DNA of 5,950 bases from Bifidobacterium sp. UBA744 (lineage in GTDB: Bacteria > Actinomycetota > Actinomycetes > Actinomycetales > Bifidobacteriaceae), in the NCBI GenBank assembly GCA_002298605.1, contig DBKS01000054.1, positions 22,689 through 28,638 on the forward strand, written 5' to 3'. How positions within the stretch are numbered: position 1 is the stretch's first letter; the number at the start of each line of letters is the position of its first letter. The position numbers and the translations under genes were made by a program. Under the pieces are notes generated by a model. The model was not told the origin of the DNA. It ran no database searches and worked only from the letters and a program-made list of their open reading frames with translations. Shown piece by piece: positions 1 through 4,474 of this stretch.

Positions 1-26
1 GGGACCTCATCGTTCGTGACGCGCTG

Positions 27-47
27 TGTTGCGTGTTGCGTGCTGCG
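27..47. repeat. Three tandem 7-bp units just after upp
   Basis: The heptamer TGTTGCG occurs at 27-33 and 34-40, followed by the one-mismatch copy TGCTGCG at 41-47. The array lies just downstream of the upp stop codon. It sits in the loop of a short inverted repeat: TGACGCGC at 17-24 pairs with GCGCGTCA at 45-52, which takes in the stop codon. There is no U run, so I do not call a terminator. It may be a simple-sequence expansion or a weak 3'-end structure. Confidence 0.5.
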
Positions 48-49
48 CG

Positions 50-691
50 TCAGTCGATGACGCCGTACAGGCGGTCGCCGGCGTCGCCAAGGCCGGGCAC
101 GATATAGCACTTGTCGTTGAGCTTCTCGTCGACCGCGCACACCACAACCTTGAAGTCGATGGACGGATCGATATGCTCCTCGACGAACTTGATGCCTTCG
201 GGGGCGGCGATGATGTTGATGGCGGTGACGTCCTTGGCTCCACGCTCAACCAGATAATGCGTGGCCGCAACAAGCGTGCCGCCGGTGGCCAGCATCGGAT
301 CGATCAGGAAGCATTGGCGGCCCGTAAGATCTTCGGGCAGACGATTCGCATATGTGACCTGCTGGGTGGGGTGTTCCTCATCGCGCTTCATGCCCAGAAA
401 ACCGACTTCCGCGGTGGGGATGAGGCGGGTCATGCCATCAAGCATGCCCAGGCCGGCGCGCAGCACGGGGACGATCAGCGGGCGCGGTGCGGCCAGCTTT
501 TTGCCGGTCATGGGCGCGACCGGGGTCTCGATGGGTTTGTCCACCACGGACAGGTTGCGGGTGGCTTCGTAGGCCTCGAGCATAACGAGTTCGGAAACCA
601 GCTCGCGGAAAATGGCGGAGGGGGTGTTCTTGTCGCGCAGTACGGTGAGCTTGTGCTCGACCAGCGGATGATTCAATACATGGAGTTCCAT
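50..691 (-). CDS. upp: Uracil phosphoribosyltransferase
   Basis: This cytosolic pyrimidine-salvage enzyme converts uracil and PRPP to UMP and pyrophosphate. The 213-residue product has the usual family length (about 207-213) and starts with the typical MELHVLNHPLVEHKLTVLRD, so the ATG at 691 is the right start. The PRPP-binding loop is visible as DPMLATGGT at residues 131-139. The uracil-recognition segment YIVPGLGDAGDRLYG lies at 196-210 near the C-terminus. LIVPVLRAGLGM at 72-83 is another conserved block. No intact gene is close enough for an operon: the upstream neighbours are plus-strand pseudogenes, and downstream the window ends within 50 bases. No Shine-Dalgarno sequence precedes the start; the last bases before ATG are GGCTGTAAAGT, which suggests leaderless or weakly initiated translation. 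The family call is firm. Regulation is inferred only. Confidence 0.97.
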   Translation of the reverse strand: MELHVLNHPLVEHKLTVLRDKNTPSAIFRELVSELVMLEAYEATRNLSVVDKPIETPVAPMTGKKLAAPRPLIVPVLRAGLGMLDGMTRLIPTAEVGFLGMKRDEEHPTQQVTYANRLPEDLTGRQCFLIDPMLATGGTLVAATHYLVERGAKDVTAINIIAAPEGIKFVEEHIDPSIDFKVVVCAVDEKLNDKCYIVPGLGDAGDRLYGVID

Positions 692-704
692 ACTTTACAG
701 CCTA
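692..704 (-). promoter_or_regulatory. Possible leaderless promoter of upp (-10 TAGGCT)
   Basis: On the minus strand the hexamer TAGGCT (704-699) fits the actinobacterial -10 pattern TAnnnT. Seven bases, GTAAAGT, separate it from the A of the upp start codon, the distance expected if transcription starts at the ATG itself. The lack of a Shine-Dalgarno site fits this, and leaderless mRNAs are common in Actinobacteria. I see no good -35 element, so this is a weak call. A rival upstream promoter is listed at 890-918. Confidence 0.3.
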
Positions 705-889
705 GCGCCTGATGGTTGCGGTCGTGCACGTGGGGGAGCGGCCGTGTTGCGCATTGGCCGAGCCGAGTGACGGGTAACGGGGGAACAAGAGAGGAAGCGC
801 CGAACCGTGAAAGCGCCTGTCGGCGCAAAGGCCGCTCGCGGCGGCAAAAAATGGAGCCCGGGGCTTAAGCACGGCCCGACGCGCTCTTT

Positions 890-918
890 AGTATAGGGTA
901 TGACTTCGCCAATATGCA
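890..918 (-). promoter_or_regulatory. Candidate upstream promoter for upp
   Basis: The minus strand contains TATACT at 895-890, five of six bases of the sigma-70-type -10 consensus. With a 17-base spacer the -35 position reads TGCATA, only three of six matches. If used, it would give a leader of roughly 190 nt containing the two small hairpins at 813-845. A perfect palindrome (921-932) lies just upstream of the -35 position. This is inferred from sequence shape only. Confidence 0.3.
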
Positions 919-920
919 CG

Positions 921-932
921 TCGGCATGCCGA
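921..932. repeat. 12-bp perfect palindrome TCGGCATGCCGA
   Basis: TCGGCATGCCGA reads identically on both strands. It sits immediately upstream of the candidate -35 of the distal upp promoter, a plausible place for an activator or repressor dimer. Palindromes this long can arise by chance in GC-rich DNA, so the regulatory role is a guess. Confidence 0.4.
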
Positions 933-1031
933 GTCTGTGGTATTTTGCGTGATTTTTGGTCGATGTCGTGCGGTTGTTGGTGAGTTGACTGGCTGATTGG
1001 GCGCTGGAACGCGTTTGGGTGGGCGACCGGC

Positions 1032-1053
1032 GAATCTATTTTTGATTCTTTCA
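1032..1053. repeat. 22-base element, copy 1 (T5 spacer)
   Basis: The element reads GAATCTA, then five T, then GATTCTTTCA. The arms GAATC and GATTC are reverse complements, so it can form a small hairpin. A second copy with identical flanks but five A in the middle lies 132 bases downstream at 1164-1185. The pair may be a duplicated regulator site in the old control region of the pseudogenes. Confidence 0.55.
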
Positions 1054-1064
1054 TATCTGGCGAT
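1042..1064 (+). promoter_or_regulatory. Weak plus-strand promoter candidate
   Basis: TTGATT (1042-1047) and a TATATC hexamer (about 1064-1069) are separated by about 16 bases, each matching four of six consensus positions. It lies in the AT-rich stretch and points at the decayed carbohydrate genes, as expected for their former promoter. A nearly symmetric TACAACGTTATA at 1099-1110, centred on CG, could be a remnant LacI-family operator. Both are weak. Confidence 0.2.
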
Positions 1065-1144
1065 ATATCAATGCGTTTTTAGTGGTGAAAACGGTGGATA
1101 CAACGTTATAGGAGCCTGTTTTTGGGGCATGTGGTCGAGCCGCT

Positions 1145-1163
1145 TTCCACAGAAAATGTGGAA
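1145..1163. repeat. 7-bp hairpin TTCCACA/TGTGGAA
   Basis: TTCCACA at 1145-1151 and TGTGGAA at 1157-1163 form a perfect 7-bp stem with the loop GAAAA. Its right arm shares the bases 1162-1163 with the left arm of the next hairpin (1162-1182), so the two full structures compete. There is no clear U run after it. Confidence 0.5.
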
Positions 1164-1185
1164 GAATCTAAAAAAGATTCTTTCA
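1162..1185. repeat. 22-base element, copy 2, within an 8-bp hairpin
   Basis: The second copy of the 22-base element (1164-1185) has the same GAATCTA and GATTCTTTCA flanks as copy 1 but with an A5 centre. Here the pairing extends to 8 bp: AAGAATCT at 1162-1169 pairs with AGATTCTT at 1175-1182 around a loop of five A. It overlaps the hairpin at 1145-1163. It is followed by only one or two further pyrimidines, so it is not a convincing terminator. Confidence 0.55.
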
Positions 1186-1239
1186 CAGCGGCCGAAGCCT
1201 CCGGCGATGGCAGCTGCGTCCCTGCCTCAGGGAGTTCGA

Positions 1240-1636
1240 GCCTGTGATGGGGCTGCTGTTGTGCTATTCCCTCAAAATTCGGTCAGTCATCCGGACCCCC
1301 TGGTCGGTACGCGCAATCCGGTAGCCGTCGTGCGTGGCCCGGTCGTTTACTGCACCGAGGAATCCGGCAGCCTGAAGCCGCTATGAAGCTGCCGTATCCA
1401 CTGCATCGCCGCCGCCGAGACCGCCGACGGGGTGCATAGCCGACGAGCTCAACGACATCGAACGCGTGGAGGTTCCAGCTTCCAAGCGTGCGAAGGACGG
1501 CGATGATGTTCCGTTGCATGCGGACGCCCATGAGACTCTGCCAGACCTGCCAGTCATGCCGAAGCTCATTTCGTACCACGCACAGGCCTGCCGTGAGATC
1601 GGCTAGATGCAGGTTTGGTTCGTTTCCGACTTCTGA
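1240..1636 (+). pseudogene. Decayed C-terminal fragment of a GH127 (DUF1680) beta-L-arabinofuranosidase
   Basis: Intact relatives hydrolyse beta-L-arabinofuranosyl ends of plant glycans; bifidobacterial HypBA1 is the type enzyme. Three blocks match the family's C-terminal part as I know it. HPDPLVGTRNPVAVVRGPVV, followed by YCTEE, lies in the first frame (about 1289-1363) and resembles the hallmark RGPLVYC-E segment. A one-base loss between about 1372 and 1384 then shifts the frame. The second frame runs from the GAA at 1385 through LNDIERVEVPASKR to PKLISYHAQACREIG. There an amber codon at 1604-1606 replaces what is probably Glu (GAG to TAG), and the frame resumes with MQVWFVSDF and a natural-looking TGA at 1634-1636. 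This restores the family's typical IPYYAW-NRG-GEM-VW ending. The N-terminal 80% or so, including the catalytic region, is absent. The frame stays open upstream to about 997, but nothing before 1240 resembles the family. Recognition is by motif memory, not alignment. Confidence 0.75.
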
Positions 1637-1696
1637 GAGTCGCAAACGAATCCGTTCCAAATTCACGGATGCTTGGACCCATACGGGTGTCCGCGC

Positions 1697-1727
1697 TGTA
1701 TAAAAACTAGGAAACGGAATAAAACAA
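1697..1727 (+). promoter_or_regulatory. Remnant promoter/ribosome site before the transporter pseudogene
   Basis: TGTATAAA at 1697-1704 resembles a -10 element and AGGAAA at about 1709-1714 a weak Shine-Dalgarno site, 12 bases before the ATG at 1727. Upstream, ATCCGT (1650-1655) and ACGGAT (1665-1670) form a 6-bp inverted repeat that could be an operator. No good -35 is visible. All of this is suggestive only, as the gene it would serve is broken. Confidence 0.2.
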
Positions 1728-2271
1728 TGAGCGCAACAACTGCTTCGGCACGGTCCGGCGTTGCAAAGCTGCCGCTGAGGGAGAGGCCTCCTTCATCTTC
1801 TGCGTTATGGCCGGTAGTCTGCTGCCCGTCACCATTTCGTCGTACATCATGCATTTCCCATACGGATGTGATTTCCGCCGTGGTGTGGGGTTTCGTCGTG
1901 GGCCGCGCCAGCGTCAAGCGGGGGCAGAGCCGCCCGTGATTCCTGCGGCTATGCGTGCTGTTCGCGGTTGCCGCTTCCATCGCGTTCATCGCGCCGAGCC
2001 TGCCGAAGTCTGTCGAGCGACGGCATGAAGTTCTGGTATGTCCGATCTCCTACATTCTGGCCGCCGGCGCCAAAGGAAAACTGGCAGTGGGATACTCTTG
2101 GTTTGTGGCCTTCATGGTCTACTTGGCTGCCCAGTCTGCTCCGTCATCTTCTGGGCGAGTGACGTCAGCGGCCATGCAATCGCCTGTGATATGCCGTTCG
2201 GCATACTGGGTCGACACCATGGACTATGCGAATTGAAGACCAGTGTGCATGCCGCGAAGCTGAACAAGTGA
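1727..2271 (+). pseudogene. Decayed, internally deleted GPH-family sugar:cation symporter
   Basis: GPH (glycoside-pentoside-hexuronide) symporters are 12-helix membrane proteins importing sugars with Na+ or H+. Fragments appear in family order but in changing frames. MSATTASARSGVAKLPLRER starts at 1727. The first helix, ASFIFCVMAGSLLPVTISSY, is one frame away. TDVISAVVWGFVVGRASVKR then GQSRP recalls the conserved TDV and D-R--T--G--RP region after helix 2, with about 25 residues missing. An in-frame TGA at 1937-1939, probably from the Trp of RPW, precedes FLRLCVLFAVAASIAFIAPS and later ISYILAAGA. MPFGIL (frame one), VDTMDYAN (frame two, ending at TGA 2234) and LKTSVHAAKLN (frame one) recall the late-family motif MPFGILADT-DY-EWKTG-R. 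The middle helices are gone: about 180 codons remain of an expected 450-500. It lies 90 bases after the glycosidase remnant on the same strand, so the two were probably one operon. Confidence 0.7.
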
Positions 2272-2296
2272 GCCGTCGCCTCCAGCCTGATTCGTT

Positions 2297-2349
2297 CCAT
2301 TCTCCGTATTCGCCGGCGGCGCTGGGATGCGGGCGAATACGGAGAATGG
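2297..2349. terminator. Perfect 18-bp inverted repeat, possible bidirectional terminator
   Basis: CCATTCTCCGTATTCGCC at 2297-2314 is exactly complementary in reverse to 2332-2349, with a 17-base GC-rich loop. It lies 26 bases after the end of the transporter remnant (plus strand) and 82 bases after the stop of the convergent minus-strand gene at 2431, a natural place for a shared terminator. Neither side has a U run, so it would have to be an atypical terminator, as occurs in actinobacteria, or an mRNA-stabilising 3' structure. An excised small mobile element is another possibility, but no direct repeats or transposase are visible. Confidence 0.5.
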
Positions 2350-2430
2350 GTGGATCCGTCCCACTGTGATGGTTCGCGTTGGTGCGGTTGTGGCGGCTGC
2401 GGTTGTATGGTTTTGGCCGCTTGCTGGACG

Positions 2431-3105
2431 TTATTCGAGTTTGCCGTGTCGCCAGAGGCTGGCGCCGTGGCGGAAATCGTTGGCGGTGTGCTGCAGGGAC
2501 GCGGCGTTGTGCATCAGTCGGGCCGTCATGGTGCGGCGGCGCGCTTCGGTTCGGAGTCCCGCGCATACCACATCGCAAAAGGCGCTCGCGCGTTCCAGCG
2601 CCACGGCGAAGTCGCCGGTGAAAGCCCCGGAGAGGATCGAGTCGGCGATGCGGGCGATGTCGTCCTCGGTGGGGGCCTGGTCCACGCCGGCGATGGCCGA
2701 TGCCGCGGTGGCCACGGGTTCGCCCACGCGCCAGAGTCGTGAGATGGAGTCGCGGTTGCGGTGCATCCATGTGCGCAGCATGTAGAGGCGCCAGAGCACT
2801 CCTGGCAGCGAATCCGGCTCGGCGTGGCTCCAGAGTTCCGCCACCAGATCCACTCCCTCGGTGTCAACCAGCGTGAGCACGCGGGCCACCACTTGGGGGT
2901 CCTGGGTGCGGTGCACGCGGTCCAGCAACGAGGCGGCCGTGGTGTGGGCCAGTTCGCTGATCCGTTCGGGATCCTCGCCGCCGGCGATTTGGTTGACCAT
3001 TGCGGGGTCGAGTTGCGAGGGGCGTGCGGGTCGTGATGCACCCAGTCGTGCCGGGGCGAATGATGATCCGGCTGCGTGAACGGATCCGGAGGAACTAATA
3101 GACAA
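2431..3105 (-). CDS. Conserved-looking actinobacterial protein of unknown function, coupled to mutT1
   Basis: I do not recognise a named family. The 224 residues have a low-complexity Ser/Ala/Pro/Arg tail at 1-32. A probably all-helical body follows, with blocks LLDRVHRTQDPQVVARVLTL (60-79), DTEGVDLVAELWSHA (81-95) and PGVLWRLYMLRTWMHRNRDS (101-120). A second half, about 146-205, contains SILSGAFTGDFAVALERASAF (156-176, first residue through last as positions) and a basic RTEARRRTMTARLM (185-198). There is no signal peptide or convincing membrane segment, so a cytoplasmic location is likely. The start used is TTG at 3105, which overlaps the end of the MutT1 gene by 11 bases; an AGAAAG lies nine bases upstream of it. 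The next in-frame ATG is residue 36, after the low-complexity tail, so a shorter protein is possible. Context suggests nucleotide or phosphate metabolism, but that is only guilt by association. Confidence 0.85.
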   Translation of the reverse strand: MSISSSGSVHAAGSSFAPARLGASRPARPSQLDPAMVNQIAGGEDPERISELAHTTAASLLDRVHRTQDPQVVARVLTLVDTEGVDLVAELWSHAEPDSLPGVLWRLYMLRTWMHRNRDSISRLWRVGEPVATAASAIAGVDQAPTEDDIARIADSILSGAFTGDFAVALERASAFCDVVCAGLRTEARRRTMTARLMHNAASLQHTANDFRHGASLWRHGKLE

Positions 3106-4183
3106 GTGGCGTCACTTTCTGAATGTCGATGATCTTCGGGCCGCCGGCTCCTGTGACCACGCGCAGGACTATTGCCGTGCCGGTGGGCATGTAGGGGGTC
3201 GATCCGATCAGGCGTTTACCCAGCGCCTTGGTTATGCACAGTTTACGCAGATGGGTGAAGATTCCCCCGATAACCGGCCTGTGCATGCAGATGGCCGTGT
3301 TGTTGCCGGTCGTCAGGGCCCGTGTGATTTCCGAGAGGAAGGAGTCCCATGACGATTCGGGATTGGCCGCGTAGGCGTCCTCGGTGAGTGGTTCGACGGA
3401 GTGCAGCGGCAGTCCGGTCTGCCAGGAGTACGCTTGCAGTGTTTCACGGCATCGCACCCATGGGGAGCTGACGAGCCGCGTGGGATTGAAACAGGCGAGT
3501 TCCCGGTTGAGCGAGAACGCCGCCGCGGCCCCGCGTGGGGTGATCGGACGTTCCGCGTCGCTGCCGGTCCACGTTTTGCGGGCTTCGGCTTTGGCGTGCC
3601 TTACCAGCAGGATGGTGTGCGCCGCCGTGTCGCCCTCCTCCACGCGGTCGACGAAGGAGTCGAGGATTTCGCGGTCCAGCGGATGGGACAGCACATGCCG
3701 TGTGCGGGGGATCGGCAGCCAGACCACGTTGTCGATTTCGTTGCGGTCTGCCAGATGGATGGGGCCGAAGGCCAGATGACGCAGCAGCGCCTGCTCGCTG
3801 GTGATGGGCCGGGCCGTCCAGTAGCGCACATGCTTGGTGCTGACGCCTTTGAGTTTGCTGCGTTTGGTGTTGTGGCCCTCGTCGGCGAGTGGATATTCGA
3901 CGTCGCCAAGGTAGGTGCCGAGTTCAACCGGCAGACCTGTTTCCTCGCCGATTTCGCGGACGGCGGCGTGGCAGTGCGTTTCGTTGGGGTCGAGTTTGCC
4001 CTTGGGCCATGTCCAGTCGTCGTATCGTGGGCGATGGACCACACAGACTTCGAGCTCCTCCAAGGCGGAATGTGGCATGGCTCCCGTGGGTATGCCGCCG
4101 TTGTCCGAGAATTTCATCCATCCCCGGAAATCGTTGCGCCATCGGTAGAGCACGCCTCCAGCTGCCTCTACAACCTGTGCCAT
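3095..4183 (-). CDS. mutT1: MutT1-like Nudix hydrolase fused to a histidine phosphatase domain
   Basis: The 362-residue protein has two domains. The N-terminal Nudix fold (about 4-160) carries a complete Nudix box at 62-84: G62, five residues, E68, seven residues, then REIGEETGL. The C-terminal histidine phosphatase domain (about 188-345) shows the LVRHAK motif with catalytic His196, the SSPWVRCRET motif at 239-248 and a second active-site His301 in MHR. This matches mycobacterial MutT1, which hydrolyses 8-oxo-(d)GTP and also diadenosine polyphosphates; substrates here are inferred from that family. Residues 24-45 form an extra loop inside the Nudix fold. The ATG at 4183 is supported by GGAAGGA five bases upstream. 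Adjacency to ppk matches, from memory, Mycobacterium tuberculosis (Rv2985c mutT1 beside Rv2984 ppk1). It is transcribed separately from ppk, given the terminator at 4341-4372, and jointly with the overlapping downstream gene. Confidence 0.92.
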   Translation of the reverse strand: MAQVVEAAGGVLYRWRNDFRGWMKFSDNGGIPTGAMPHSALEELEVCVVHRPRYDDWTWPKGKLDPNETHCHAAVREIGEETGLPVELGTYLGDVEYPLADEGHNTKRSKLKGVSTKHVRYWTARPITSEQALLRHLAFGPIHLADRNEIDNVVWLPIPRTRHVLSHPLDREILDSFVDRVEEGDTAAHTILLVRHAKAEARKTWTGSDAERPITPRGAAAAFSLNRELACFNPTRLVSSPWVRCRETLQAYSWQTGLPLHSVEPLTEDAYAANPESSWDSFLSEITRALTTGNNTAICMHRPVIGGIFTHLRKLCITKALGKRLIGSTPYMPTGTAIVLRVVTGAGGPKIIDIQKVTPLVY

Positions 4184-4340
4184 GTCGGTCCTTCCGGATT
4201 GCTGTATGCGTTTCTATTCTCCGCGTCATCGTGGTTGGTGTTCCGTTCCCTCGCGACGACGTTGTGCGGTGGCAGTGGGTTGGCGTACGTTGCGTAACCG
4301 TTTGACTATGTTGTTTTGTCGCTGCGATTCCGAGTACGCA

Positions 4341-4372
4341 AAAGGCCGATGTCCCGGTGGGAATCGGCCTTT
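4341..4372 (-). terminator. Intrinsic terminator after ppk
   Basis: AAAGGCCGAT at 4341-4350 pairs perfectly with ATCGGCCTTT at 4363-4372. A further TCCC/GGGA pairing extends the stem inside around a three-base loop. Read on the minus strand, the hairpin is followed by a run of four T (TTTTGCG), giving a good rho-independent terminator about 100 bases after the ppk stop. On the plus strand the run is only three T. It insulates ppk from the mutT1 gene, whose own promoter should lie between 4184 and 4340. I could not pick out a convincing one there. Confidence 0.8.
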
Positions 4373-4474
4373 ACTTCCAGACGCAGATTTCACGATAGCA
4401 CAGATGCGCGGCGGCGGGCGGAGGACGACCGTCGCCGCGTCCATCAATCGATTCGCTCTGGGCGGCGTGGCGAC

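Larger units (their letters stand above)
692..1239. other. Intergenic stretch without a supported gene
   Basis: No reading frame here looks like protein; the minus-strand open frame at 695-1054 is rich in R, P, S and A and has no recognisable motif. The left part is GC-rich. On the minus strand it carries two small hairpins that would lie in a long upp leader: GCCGC/GCGGC at 831-845 and GCGCC/GGCGC at 813-826, the latter followed by TTTC. The right part, from about 1025 to 1190, is clearly more AT-rich than its surroundings. It holds the 22-base repeats and overlapping hairpins listed separately. I read it as the upstream region of upp on one side and the old control region of the plus-strand pseudogenes on the other. 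Confidence 0.6.

Noticed and set aside
26..712. 228-codon plus-strand open frame
   Set aside because: It lies opposite upp, whose frame has clear PRPP and uracil motifs; the plus-strand product has the Gly/Ala/Asp/His-rich makeup of an antisense shadow in GC-rich DNA.
870..890. GC-rich stretch CGGGGCTTAAGCACGGCCCG as a tRNA or riboswitch piece
   Set aside because: The GCTTAAGC core is palindromic, but no cloverleaf arms, T-loop or known riboswitch core can be drawn around it.
695..1054. 119-codon minus-strand open frame upstream of upp
   Set aside because: Composition is dominated by R, P, S and A with no motif, no good ribosome site, and it covers the likely upp promoter region.
997..1386. 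129-codon plus-strand open frame taken as a complete small gene
   Set aside because: Only its last third resembles a protein family (GH127), and that similarity continues in another frame beyond its stop, so it is a pseudogene fragment rather than a gene.
1283..1989. Minus-strand open frames at 1283-1666 and 1663-1989
   Set aside because: They are antisense to the glycosidase and transporter remnants and have no recognisable motifs.
2165..2770. 201-codon minus-strand open frame
   Set aside because: It is almost entirely Arg, Pro, His and Gly, the mark of an out-of-frame reading of the GC-rich gene at 2431-3105, and it runs through the inverted repeat.
3401..4297. 298-codon plus-strand open frame
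   Set aside because: It is antisense to the Nudix/phosphatase gene, which has complete catalytic motifs on the other strand; the plus frame shows no domain.
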